Source of the DNA: Aeromicrobium sp. IC_218
GTDB taxonomy: Bacteria > Actinomycetota > Actinomycetes > Propionibacteriales > Nocardioidaceae
DNA length: 64,000 nucleotides
Direction of reading: 5' to 3'
NCBI RefSeq assembly: GCF_004336805.1
Contig: NZ_SJXM01000003.1
Location: 124,001-188,000 of the forward strand
The translations under genes and the position numbers were made by a program. Under the pieces are notes generated by a model. That model was given only the letters and a program-made list of their open reading frames with translations, ran no database searches and was not told the origin of the DNA. Shown here piece after piece: positions 26,142 through 34,253 of this stretch (positions are counted from its first letter, which is position 1; the number at the start of each line of letters is the position of its first letter).

Positions 26142-26165
26142 GCTCACGGCGGCGCAGCCGTGAGC
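26142..26165 (+). promoter_or_regulatory. Hairpin that buries the start codon of the next gene
   Basis: GCTCACGGC (26142-26150) and GCCGTGAGC (26157-26165) form a perfect 9-bp stem with a 6-base loop. The GTG start (26160-26162) lies within the right arm, and no Shine-Dalgarno sequence is present. This may hold translation low or make it depend on ribosomes from the SRPBCC gene. Confidence 0.45.
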
Positions 26166-26408
26166 GAGCAGAGCGAGCCGGTCGGCTCGCTCGCCGAGGA
26201 GGCGGCCCGGCTGCTGCACGCGCTGGGCGGGGGCGAGACCGGTGCGGAGCCGGCGCGCTGCCCGCACGCGTGGTGCCCGGTGTGCCGGCTCGTCGAGCAC
26301 GTCCAGGACAATCCCGAGATTCTCGAGCAGGCGACCCAGGCGGCCGCGGACGCGGTCCGTGCGGTGCGCACCCTGCTCGACCAGCTCGCCCCGAAGGAGG
26401 AGCGATGA
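26160..26408 (+). CDS. Small protein with HxxCPVC motif, unknown function
   Basis: An 82-residue protein. The middle holds CPHAWCPVCRLVEH, with three Cys and two His that could bind a metal. A helical C-terminal half (NPEILEQATQAAADAVRAVRTLLDQLA) follows. A related small protein occurs beside the SRPBCC gene in other actinobacteria as I recall, so it is likely a conserved partner. The GTG start lies in a hairpin, and its stop overlaps the ATG of the ROK kinase by four bases. Confidence 0.7.
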   Translation: MSEQSEPVGSLAEEAARLLHALGGGETGAEPARCPHAWCPVCRLVEHVQDNPEILEQATQAAADAVRAVRTLLDQLAPKEER

Positions 26409-27346
26409 CGTACGCGGTGGGGATCGACATCGGCGGCACCAAGATCGCCGGCGGTCTCGTCGACGACGAGGGCCGGGTCGTGCGCGAGGCGCGCGAGGCC
26501 ACGCCGGGCGACTCGGCCCAGATCCCCGAGGTCGTGGCCCAGGTGGCCCAGCAGGTGCGCGGTGACGCGGAGGTCGCCGGCATCGGCATCGGCGCGGCCG
26601 GCTTCATCGGCGCGGACCGGTCCACCGTGCTGTTCGCGCCCAACATCCGGTGGCGCGACGAGCCGCTCGCGCAGCGGGTGCGTGAGCTGACCGACGTCCC
26701 CGTGGTGGTCGAGAACGACGCCAGCGCGGCGGCGTGGGGCGAGTTCCGGTTCGGTGCGGGTGCCGACAGCGACGACCTGCTGCTCGTGACCGTCGGCACC
26801 GGCGTCGGCGGCGGCATCGTGCACCGCGGCCAGCTGTTCCGCGGCGGCTTCGGCATCGGTGGCGAGATCGGCCACCTGCGCGTCGTGCCGGACGGCCTGC
26901 TGTGCGGCTGCGGTCGTCGCGGCTGCCTGGAGCAGTACGGCAGCGGCAGCGCCCTGGTACGTGAGGCGCGGCTGCGCCTGGACGAGCCGGCGGCCGGCCC
27001 GCTGCGTGAGGCCGTGGGCGACGAGCCCGACCGGCTGACCGGCCCGCTCGTGACGCGCCTGGCGCAGGAGGGCGACCCGCTCTGCGACGCGCTCCTGGCC
27101 GACCTCGGCCGCTGGCTCGGCGAGGGCATCGCCTCGCTGGCCGCGGTGCTCGACCCCACCGTCGTGGCCATCGGCGGCGGCGTCGCCGAGGCCGGCGACC
27201 ACCTGCTCGTCCCGATCCGCGAGGCCTTCGAGGCCGCGCTGCCCGCGCACGGCCACCGCCCGGTCGCCGACCTGCGCCTGGCGACCCTCGGCAACGGCGC
27301 CGGCCTCGTCGGCGCGGCCGACCTGGTCCGCAGCGAGCCGGTGTAG
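26405..27346 (+). CDS. ROK family sugar kinase, probable glucokinase
   Basis: A 313-residue ROK kinase. Visible are the phosphate loop GIDIGGTKIAGGLVD, VVVENDASAAAWGEFRFG with catalytic Asp, GTGVGGGIVHRGQLFRG, the EIGHLRV motif and the zinc motif CGCGRRGCLEQYGSG. These point to glucokinase (glucose + ATP to glucose 6-phosphate). The start ATG overlaps the previous stop (ATGA). A second, similar ROK kinase follows directly, so this is a tandem duplication that has diverged. Confidence 0.88.
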   Translation: MTYAVGIDIGGTKIAGGLVDDEGRVVREAREATPGDSAQIPEVVAQVAQQVRGDAEVAGIGIGAAGFIGADRSTVLFAPNIRWRDEPLAQRVRELTDVPVVVENDASAAAWGEFRFGAGADSDDLLLVTVGTGVGGGIVHRGQLFRGGFGIGGEIGHLRVVPDGLLCGCGRRGCLEQYGSGSALVREARLRLDEPAAGPLREAVGDEPDRLTGPLVTRLAQEGDPLCDALLADLGRWLGEGIASLAAVLDPTVVAIGGGVAEAGDHLLVPIREAFEAALPAHGHRPVADLRLATLGNGAGLVGAADLVRSEPV

Positions 27347-27348
27347 TC

Positions 27349-28383
27349 GTGGCCGAGAAGCTCAGCATCGGCATCGACATCGGTGGCACGAAGGTCGCCG
27401 CCGGCGTCGTCGACGAGGACGGCCGGGTGCTGGAGCGGCTGCGTCGCGACAGCCCCACCACGAGCTCGCTGGACGTGCTGGACGCCATCTCCGACATCAC
27501 CGAGGAGCTGCGCCGCAACCATCACATCCGCTCGATCGGCATCGGCGCCGCCGGCTTCGTGGACGCCACGCAGTCGACCGTCGTGTTCTCGCCGCACCTG
27601 GCGTGGCGGCACGAGCCGCTGCGCGACGCCGTGTCGCGCCGCACCGGCCTGCCGGTGCTGGTCGACAACGACGCGAACGCTGCCGGCTGGGCCGAGTGGC
27701 GCTTCGGCGCGGCGCAGAACGAGTCCGACCTCGTGCTCATCACCCTGGGCACGGGCATCGGCGGCGCCGTCGTCATCGACGGCCAGGTCTACCGCGGGCG
27801 GTACGGCATCGCCGGCGAGTTCGGCCACATGCAGGTGGTCCCCGACGGACGTCCGTGCGAGTGCGGCAACACCGGCTGCTGGGAGCAGTACGCCAGCGGG
27901 CGGGTGCTCGCGCGCCGCGCCAAGGCCGCGGCCGAGGACGGCACCGTGCTGGGCAAGGCCCTGCTGCGCGACGCCGGGTCCCTGGACGCCATCGGCGGCC
28001 AGCACGTCACCCGCCTGGCCCAGGCCGGCGACGAGGAGGCCGTGGCCTGGATCGGCGAGGTCGGGGAGTGGCTGGGCAGCGGCATCGCCAGCCTGGCCGC
28101 GGCGCTGGACCCGGGCATCTTCGTCATCGGCGGCGGCGTCAGCGACGCCGCGGACCTGCTCATCGAGCCGGCGCGCCGGACGTTCGCGGCGTCCCTCACC
28201 GGACGCGGATACCGCGCCGAGGCCCGCATCGTCCGCGCCCACCTGGGCCCGGAGGCCGGCATGATCGGCGCGGCCGACATGTCACGGATCAGAGCACGGC
28301 GCCGTCGTCCGGAAAGTCCCGGTGCGAGGGTCCGTATCCGGGGAGCGTCGAGACCAGCACGACAGCCGCGGCGACAAAGATGA
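27349..28383 (+). CDS. ROK family sugar kinase (glucokinase-like) with basic C-terminal tail
   Basis: A 344-residue ROK kinase. Motifs are GIDIGGTKVAAGVVD, LVDNDANAAGWAEWRFGAA with catalytic Asp, GTGIGGAVVIDG, EFGHMQVV and CECGNTGCWEQYASG (zinc). The GTG start is two bases after the first ROK stop. The family normally ends near GMIGAADMSR; here about 32 extra residues follow, rich in Arg and using the rare AGA codon three times. That tail is antisense to the end of the gene on the - strand (95-bp overlap), so a lost stop codon is likely. Confidence 0.88.
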   Translation: MAEKLSIGIDIGGTKVAAGVVDEDGRVLERLRRDSPTTSSLDVLDAISDITEELRRNHHIRSIGIGAAGFVDATQSTVVFSPHLAWRHEPLRDAVSRRTGLPVLVDNDANAAGWAEWRFGAAQNESDLVLITLGTGIGGAVVIDGQVYRGRYGIAGEFGHMQVVPDGRPCECGNTGCWEQYASGRVLARRAKAAAEDGTVLGKALLRDAGSLDAIGGQHVTRLAQAGDEEAVAWIGEVGEWLGSGIASLAAALDPGIFVIGGGVSDAADLLIEPARRTFAASLTGRGYRAEARIVRAHLGPEAGMIGAADMSRIRARRRRPESPGARVRIRGASRPARQPRRQR

Positions 28384-28723
28384 GCACGGCACCCAGCACC
28401 ACGGCCTGAGGCAGGTCGACGCCGAGCAGCGTGGCGATCACCAGCAGCGCGGGGCCGCCGAGCACGCCGGCCCAGCCGAGCTGGCGGCGCGGGTCGGACG
28501 GACGCGCGGGCGGCGGCTCGGGGTGCCGGTAGAAAGGGTCGTCGTCGGCCTCGTCGTCCAGCGCGTCCCAGGGCTCGTCGACCGGCTCGTCGGGCTCGGG
28601 GGACGGCTCGGGGGCGCGCTCGCGGGCCCGACGGGCGTCGGCCTCGTCCATGGCCGAGAAGTCCAGGTCGAGGCCCTCGACGAGCCGGCGGAACTCGTCG
28701 TCGGAGGGGTCGTGATCGCTCAC
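28289..28723 (-). CDS. Small membrane protein with acidic N-terminus, unknown function
   Basis: A 144-residue protein. The first ~85 residues are acidic and Pro-rich (PEPSPEPDEPVDEPWDALDDEADDD at about 38-62), then two membrane helices (LGGPALLVIATLLGVDL and AVVLGAVLIFVAAAVVLVSTL). No known domain. The GTG 28723 is six bases after a -10-like GAGACT on the - strand. Its last 95 bases overlap the end of the second ROK kinase on the other strand. Confidence 0.7.
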   Translation of the reverse strand: MSDHDPSDDEFRRLVEGLDLDFSAMDEADARRARERAPEPSPEPDEPVDEPWDALDDEADDDPFYRHPEPPPARPSDPRRQLGWAGVLGGPALLVIATLLGVDLPQAVVLGAVLIFVAAAVVLVSTLPGYGPSHRDFPDDGAVL

Positions 28724-28830
28724 GCCCCCAGTCTCGCAGGCCGACCGCGGCCACGAAAGCACCACACGTCCACGCACGCGGGCCGCGGACGTCCGGCGGG
28801 GTACAGTTGCGCCGTCCTGAGGGAGGTCGA

Positions 28831-29580
28831 GTGTTCTACTGGTTTCTGAAGTTCCTGGCGTTGGGTCCGCTGCTCAAGCTGATCTTCCGCCCATGGGCGG
28901 AGGGCACCGAGAACGTCCCGCGTGAGGGCGCCGTCATCCTGGCCTCGAACCACCTGTCCTACTCGGACTGGCTGTTCATGCCGCTGGTGATCCCGCGCCG
29001 CGTGACCTTCGTGGCCAAGGCCGAGTACTTCGAGACGCCCGGCATCAAGGGCTGGTTCCAGAAGAAGTTCTTCTCCGGCGCCGGCCAGGTGCCGATCGAC
29101 CGCACGAGCGGCTCGGCCGCCGCGGGCGCGATCCGCACCCAGCTGCGCCTGCTGTCCGAGGGCGAGGTCTGCGGCATCTACCCCGAGGGCACCCGCTCGC
29201 ACGACGGCAAGCTCTACCGCGGCCGCACCGGCGTCGCCCGCCTCGCGCTCGAGGCCCAGGTGCCGGTCATCCCGGTCGCCGTCGTCAACACCGACGTCAT
29301 CGCCCCGCCCGGCAAGGTGTTCGGCCGGTTCGTCCGCCCCGGCGTCCGCTTCGGCGAGCCGCTCGACTTCAGCCGGTACGAGGGCCTGCAGGAGGACCGC
29401 TTCGTCCTGCGCGCCATCACCGACGAGATCATGTACGAGGTCATGCGTCTGTCGGACCAGGAGTACGTCGACATGTACGCCACCGACGCCAAGAAGCGCG
29501 ACAAGGAGCTGCGCGACGCGGCGAAGGCCGCGGCCAAGGAGGCGGTCGAGCCGTCCGAGGACGACTCCCCGGCCGCCTAG
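28831..29580 (+). CDS. 1-acyl-sn-glycerol-3-phosphate acyltransferase (PlsC family)
   Basis: A 249-residue membrane-associated acyltransferase that makes phosphatidic acid. Motif I is NHLSYSD (HX4D), motif II is FSGAGQVPIDRTSG, motif III is YPEGTRSHDGKLYRGRTG and motif IV is VPVIPVAVVNTD. The C-terminal tail is Ala/Lys rich. GTG 28831 is chosen because GGGAGG lies 5 bases upstream; a -10 TACAGT is at 28802-28807. A mycobacterial counterpart lies in the same region as I recall. Confidence 0.9.
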   Translation: MFYWFLKFLALGPLLKLIFRPWAEGTENVPREGAVILASNHLSYSDWLFMPLVIPRRVTFVAKAEYFETPGIKGWFQKKFFSGAGQVPIDRTSGSAAAGAIRTQLRLLSEGEVCGIYPEGTRSHDGKLYRGRTGVARLALEAQVPVIPVAVVNTDVIAPPGKVFGRFVRPGVRFGEPLDFSRYEGLQEDRFVLRAITDEIMYEVMRLSDQEYVDMYATDAKKRDKELRDAAKAAAKEAVEPSEDDSPAA

Positions 29581-29638
29581 GCGTCTCACCGGCGCACACG
29601 CGTGCCGGGCCCGCGGCACCACGCCGTATCCTGGCGCG

Positions 29639-30979
29639 GTGAGCACCATCCCCACCCTCGAAGAGCTGGACGCGCTCGGTCGCGTGCAGCAGCCCACCTT
29701 CCGCGACCCGGCCGCGCGCGACGCCGCCGTCTCGCGGCTGCGCACGATGCCGCCGCTCGTCTTCGCCGGCGAGTGCGACGCGCTGACCGAGAAGATGGCC
29801 GCCGTCGCCCGTGGCGAGGCCTTCCTGCTCCAGGGCGGCGACTGCGCCGAGACCTTCGAGGGCGTCACGGCCGAGAACGTCCGCAACAAGCTGCGGGTGC
29901 TGCTCTCCATGGCCGTCGTGCTGACCTACGCCGCGAGCGTCCCGGTCGTGAAGGTCGGCCGCCTGGCCGGGCAGTACGCCAAGCCGCGCTCCAGCGACTC
30001 CGAGACCCGTGACGGCGTGACCCTGCCGGCCTACCGCGGTGACGCGGTCAACGGCTTCGACTTCACCCCCGAGGCGCGCCAGCACGACCCGAACCGGTTG
30101 CTCGAGGTCTACCACGCGTCCGCCGCGACGCTGAACCTCGCGCGCGCCTTCACGACCGGCGGCTACGCCGACCTGCGCCAGATGCACGCCTGGAACAAGG
30201 ACTTCGTGCGCAGCAGCCCGCTGGGCCAGCGCTACGAGGCCGTCGGTGCGGCGATCGACAAGGCGCTGGCGTTCATGGACGCCATCGGCATCGACCCCGA
30301 GTCGCTGCACGCCGTGGACTTCTACTCCTCGCACGAGGCGCTGCTGCTGGAGTACGAGCAGCCCCTCACCCGCATCGACTCGCGCACCGACCAGGCGTAC
30401 GACGTCTCCAGCCACATGCTGTGGATCGGTGAGCGCACCCGCCAGCTCGACGGCGCGCACGTGGAGCTCCTGAGCCGCGTCGCGAACCCGATCGGCGTGA
30501 AGCTCGGGCCCACGACCACGCCGGACGACGCGCTGGCGCTGGCCGCCAAGCTGAACCCGGACAACACGCCGGGCCGCCTGACCTTCATCACCCGCTTCGG
30601 CGCGGGCAAGATCCGTGACGGCCTGCCGCCGCTGGTCGAGAAGGTGCGGGCCGCCGGCCTGCAGGTCGCGTGGGTCTGCGACCCCATGCACGGCAACACG
30701 TTCGCCACCGAGAACGGCTACAAGACGCGTGAGTTCGACGACGTCATCGACGAGGTCCGCGGCTTCTTCGAGGTGCACCGCTCGCTGGGCACCTGGCCCG
30801 GCGGCGTCCACGTGGAGCTGACCGGCGACGACGTCACCGAGTGCCTCGGCGGCGGCGCGCGCCTCTCCCAGGAGGACCTGGTCACGCGCTACGAGACGCT
30901 GTGCGACCCGCGGCTCAACCGCGCGCAGAGCCTCGAGCTGGCCTTCCTCGTCGCGGAGATGCTCGCCGAGCGCAGCTGA
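29639..30979 (+). CDS. aroG: Class II 3-deoxy-7-phosphoheptulonate (DAHP) synthase
   Basis: A 446-residue plant-type DAHP synthase that condenses PEP and erythrose 4-phosphate, the first shikimate step. Signatures are LLQGGDCAETFEG, RLAGQYAKPRSS with the active-site Lys, DFYSSHEALLLEYE, and WVCDPMHGNTF for metal and substrate binding. The GTG start is six bases after TATCCT (29627-29632), so the mRNA is likely leaderless. A terminator follows. No leader peptide for attenuation is visible; control is probably allosteric. Confidence 0.95.
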   Translation: MSTIPTLEELDALGRVQQPTFRDPAARDAAVSRLRTMPPLVFAGECDALTEKMAAVARGEAFLLQGGDCAETFEGVTAENVRNKLRVLLSMAVVLTYAASVPVVKVGRLAGQYAKPRSSDSETRDGVTLPAYRGDAVNGFDFTPEARQHDPNRLLEVYHASAATLNLARAFTTGGYADLRQMHAWNKDFVRSSPLGQRYEAVGAAIDKALAFMDAIGIDPESLHAVDFYSSHEALLLEYEQPLTRIDSRTDQAYDVSSHMLWIGERTRQLDGAHVELLSRVANPIGVKLGPTTTPDDALALAAKLNPDNTPGRLTFITRFGAGKIRDGLPPLVEKVRAAGLQVAWVCDPMHGNTFATENGYKTREFDDVIDEVRGFFEVHRSLGTWPGGVHVELTGDDVTECLGGGARLSQEDLVTRYETLCDPRLNRAQSLELAFLVAEMLAERS

Positions 30980-30992
30980 CGCTCGCCCGCCC

Positions 30993-31030
30993 ACACCGCC
31001 GGTCGTCCCTCACGGGACGGCCGGCGGTGT
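30993..31030. terminator. Bidirectional terminator hairpin
   Basis: A 17-bp stem with one G-U pair (30993-31009 with 31014-31030), loop TCAC, between the convergent aroG and kinase genes. Confidence 0.85.
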
Positions 31031-31086
31031 CGTCGTTCGGAGAAGTTAGCCGGCCGGCCCGTCGGGCCGGACCGGTCTCTCGTCGC

Positions 31087-33051
31087 TCAGCAGTAGATGG
31101 TGACGGTGGAGCCGCGCTTGAGCTTGCCGCCCGACGGGCTCTGCACGATGACGCTGTCGTTGCCGGGCAGGACGTCGCGCACCTGCGGCTTGAAGCCCGC
31201 GGCGGTGAGCGCCTGCTCGGCCTCGGCCCGCGAGCGTCCGCGGACGTCCGGGACGGGCAGCATCTCCGGGCCCTTGGAGACGACGAGCTTGACCTCGTCG
31301 CCGCGGAAGAGCGTGCCCTCGCGCGGGTTCTGGTCGATCACGACGCCCTCGGGGACGGTGTCGGAGAACGCCTCCGTGACGGTCGGCTTCAGCCCCGACT
31401 TCTCCAGCGCCGAGACGGCCGCGTCGCGCTTGCGGCCCACCTGGCTGTTGACCTCCACCGGCTGCTTGCCCTTGCTGACCGTGAGGTCGACGGGGGTGTC
31501 GCGCTTGAGCAGGGTGCCCGGCTTGATCGAGGTGAGCCGGACGACGCGACCGTTGGCGACGTCGTCGTCGTAGACCTGGCGCACGTCGCCGAGCGCGAGG
31601 TTGCCGCCCTCGAGCGCGGCCTTGGCCTCGTCGAGCGTCCGTCCGGCCAGGTTCGGCGCCTGGTAGCGCTCCTTGCCGAGCGACACGACGGCCTGCAGCG
31701 TGTCGCCGGGGAGCACCTTGTCGCCCGGCTCGGGGTCGGTGCTGATGACCGTGCCCTTGGGCACCGTCTCGGAGTACTCGGGCTGGCCGGTCTCGAGGGT
31801 GAAGCCCTCCTGCTCCGCTGTCTGCCGGGCCTGCTCGAACGAGACGCCGACGAGGTCGGGCGCCTCGGTGTAGCGGCCGACGCCGTAGTACCAGCCGCCG
31901 GCCGCCGCCAGGACGGCGAGCAGCAGCACGCAGAGCAGCAGGAGTCCGCCGCGGCGACGCCGGCGACGGGCCGGGGGCAGGTCCGGGGCGGGCGGAGCCG
32001 GCTCGGCCGGGGCGGACTGCCAGGACATCGTGTGCTCGGCGTCCGGTGCGACGACCACGGTGCTGGAGCCGACGTCCTCGGGGGCGAGGCCGAGCACCGA
32101 CGCGGGGCGGACGTCCGCGACGCGCTGGGTCACCTCGGACTCCCAGGCCTCCGAGGAGCCGGGATCGAGGTCGGCGGTGAGGTCGGGGTCGTCGGCCAGG
32201 CCGGCGTCGAGCGCGCGCAGGACCGTGCGGACCTGCTGCAGCAGCACGTGCGCGTCGGGGGAGCGGCGGTCGCGGTCGCGCGCGGTGGCGCGCGCGACGA
32301 GTGCGTCGAGGTACGGCGGGATGCCGGGGACGACGCTGGACGGCGCGGGGACGTCCTCGTGGACGTGCCGGTACGCGACCTGGATCGGGGACTCGCCGGT
32401 GTGCGGCTTGACGCCGGTGAGCATCTCGAACAGCATCGCGCCGCACGCGTAGACGTCGGAGCGGGCGTCGGTGCCGGCGTTCACGACGATCTCCGGCGCC
32501 AGGTACGACACGGTGCCGATGAGCGTGCCGCCCGTGGCGGTGGTGGCCGCGCTGACGGCGCGGGCCAGGCCGAAGTCCGCGACCTTCAGCACGCCGTCGG
32601 GTGCGATGAGGACGTTCTCGGGCTTGATGTCGCGATGCACCAGGTGCGCCGCGTGCGCGGCGGACAGGGCCAGCAGCACCTGCTCCAGCAGGCGCAGCGC
32701 GCGGGCCGGGCGCATGGGCGCCTCGTCGCGCACGACGTCGCGCAGGGTGTGGCCGGGGACGTACTCCATGACGAGGTAGGTGAGCTCCTCGTCGGTGCCC
32801 TGGTCGAAGACGGCCACGACGTTGGGGTGGTTGAGCTTGGCGGCCGAGCGGGCCTCGCGCACGAAGCGCTCGGTGAACTGCTCGTCGTCGCCCAGGCCCT
32901 GGTGCATGACCTTCACCGCGACCTGGCGGTCGAGCCGCCGGTCGTGGCCCAGGAAGACGCTGGCCATGCCGCCGCGGGCGATGCGCTCGCCGATCACGTA
33001 GCGACCCTCGAGGACGCGACCGCGCAGGGCCTCGTCGCCTCGTGCCGCCAT
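31087..33051 (-). CDS. Transmembrane Ser/Thr protein kinase with four PASTA domains
   Basis: A 654-residue PknB-like kinase. The kinase domain spans ~18-280: glycine loop RIARGGMAS, Lys47 (VAVKVM), HRDIKPEN with Asp141, DFG at 159-161, and activation-loop Thr residues at 170-176. A linker leads to RRRRRR and a membrane helix (~369-389), then four PASTA repeats to the end, which bind muropeptides. Mycobacterial PknL sits in this position but lacks PASTA, so this looks more like the PknB architecture. The ATG has AGGAG. It likely tunes the nearby division and wall genes (inference). Confidence 0.92.
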   Translation of the reverse strand: MAARGDEALRGRVLEGRYVIGERIARGGMASVFLGHDRRLDRQVAVKVMHQGLGDDEQFTERFVREARSAAKLNHPNVVAVFDQGTDEELTYLVMEYVPGHTLRDVVRDEAPMRPARALRLLEQVLLALSAAHAAHLVHRDIKPENVLIAPDGVLKVADFGLARAVSAATTATGGTLIGTVSYLAPEIVVNAGTDARSDVYACGAMLFEMLTGVKPHTGESPIQVAYRHVHEDVPAPSSVVPGIPPYLDALVARATARDRDRRSPDAHVLLQQVRTVLRALDAGLADDPDLTADLDPGSSEAWESEVTQRVADVRPASVLGLAPEDVGSSTVVVAPDAEHTMSWQSAPAEPAPPAPDLPPARRRRRRGGLLLLCVLLLAVLAAAGGWYYGVGRYTEAPDLVGVSFEQARQTAEQEGFTLETGQPEYSETVPKGTVISTDPEPGDKVLPGDTLQAVVSLGKERYQAPNLAGRTLDEAKAALEGGNLALGDVRQVYDDDVANGRVVRLTSIKPGTLLKRDTPVDLTVSKGKQPVEVNSQVGRKRDAAVSALEKSGLKPTVTEAFSDTVPEGVVIDQNPREGTLFRGDEVKLVVSKGPEMLPVPDVRGRSRAEAEQALTAAGFKPQVRDVLPGNDSVIVQSPSGGKLKRGSTVTIYC

Positions 33052-33100
33052 CGATCGCTCCTGTTCCCCGGGAGTCGTTCGGACGGACCCCTGCCCGCCG

Positions 33101-33106
33101 ATTCTA
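33101..33106 (-). promoter_or_regulatory. Predicted -10 box of the PASTA kinase gene
   Basis: TAGAAT on the - strand, 49 bases before the kinase ATG. Leader of about 43 bases with AGGAG before the start. Confidence 0.55.
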
Positions 33107-33153
33107 GAGAGTCGGCCGCGGCGAGCCCCCACCGCCGCGCCGGGCCGGACGGT

Positions 33154-34230
33154 TCAGCGCGTGCGCCGGGTGGCGCGCTCGAGCAGCACGGCCAGGAAGC
33201 CGCGCGCGGGCTCGTCGACCCGGGCCAGGGCCTCGCGGGCGGCGTCGACCCGCTCGTCGATGTCGGCCTCGACGGCGTCCAGCGCGCCGCTGTCGCGCAG
33301 CATCGCGCTCAGCTCGGCGACGTGCTCGGCGTGCCCCAGGCCCTCGTGCAGGCGCTGGCGGTCGGCGGGGGAGAGCCGCTCGGCCGCGCGGGCGACCAGC
33401 ACGGTGCGCTTGCCCTCGCGCAGGTCGTCGCCGGCCGGCTTGCCGGTCTCGGCCGGGTCGCCGAAGACGCCCAGGACGTCGTCGCGCAGCTGGAAGGCCT
33501 CGCCCAGCGGGAGGCCGACGGCGCTCAGCGCCGCCACGAGCGACGCGTCGCCACCGGCGAGGACCGCACCGATGTGCAGCGGACGCTCGACGGTGTACTT
33601 GGCCGACTTGTAGCGGACGACGCGCATGGCCTCGTCGACGTCCAGCGACGCCACCGTCTGGCCGGCCACGTCGAGCAGCTGGCCGGCGACGACCTCGGTC
33701 TTGCACTCGTCGAGCACGGCGCCCGCCGCGGCGACGTCGAGCCCGCAGTCGCGGAACATCTCGTCGCACCACGAGAGCATGAGGTCGCCGAGCAGGATCG
33801 CGACGGCGCGGCCGTAGACGTCCGGGTCGCCGACGCGCCCCTCGGCGACGTGCCGGGCGGCGAACTCGCGGTGCAGGCTCGGCCGGCCGCGGCGGGTGTC
33901 GGAGTCGTCCATGACGTCGTCGTGCGCGAGCGCGCTGCCCTGCAGCCACTCGAGCGCGGCGGCGGCGCGGACGAGCCGCGCGTCGGCCGGGTCGCCGCCC
34001 GCGGCGGTCCAGCCGGCCAGGCAGAAGAGGGGACGCAGACGCTTGCCCCCCTCGACGAAGCGCACGGCCGCGTCGACGTACTCGCCGGCCTGCGGCCCGA
34101 GCGGCGCGAGACGCAGCCGCTGGTGGACCACGAAGGCGTCCAGCTCCTCGTCGACGAGCGCACGGAAGCGGTCCGGGTCGAGGCCGGGGACGGTGGTGTC
34201 CGTCCCGTGGTCGTCGGCGGGGGTGATCAC
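33154..34230 (-). CDS. idsA: Polyprenyl (geranylgeranyl/farnesyl) diphosphate synthase
   Basis: A 358-residue all-E prenyl transferase. First Asp-rich motif DDVMDDSDTRRGRPSLH, second FQLRDDVLGVFGD. The E-E-L...GGKRLRPLFCLAG segment binds isopentenyl diphosphate. Chain length cannot be read with confidence. The GTG start is seven bases after TATCGT on the - strand. A desaturase-like oxidoreductase two genes away suggests isoprenoid or carotenoid work, but no phytoene synthase is present here. Confidence 0.9.
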   Translation of the reverse strand: MITPADDHGTDTTVPGLDPDRFRALVDEELDAFVVHQRLRLAPLGPQAGEYVDAAVRFVEGGKRLRPLFCLAGWTAAGGDPADARLVRAAAALEWLQGSALAHDDVMDDSDTRRGRPSLHREFAARHVAEGRVGDPDVYGRAVAILLGDLMLSWCDEMFRDCGLDVAAAGAVLDECKTEVVAGQLLDVAGQTVASLDVDEAMRVVRYKSAKYTVERPLHIGAVLAGGDASLVAALSAVGLPLGEAFQLRDDVLGVFGDPAETGKPAGDDLREGKRTVLVARAAERLSPADRQRLHEGLGHAEHVAELSAMLRDSGALDAVEADIDERVDAAREALARVDEPARGFLAVLLERATRRTR

Positions 34231-34253
34231 GCCGGCGACGATACCGTTGGGCC
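34231..34253. promoter_or_regulatory. Overlapping divergent leaderless promoters
   Basis: Only 23 bases separate the idsA GTG and metF ATG. TATCGT on - (plus 34238-34243) and TACCGT on + (34242-34247) overlap by two bases and sit seven and six bases from their start codons. It is the same arrangement as at 16553-16576. Confidence 0.6.
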
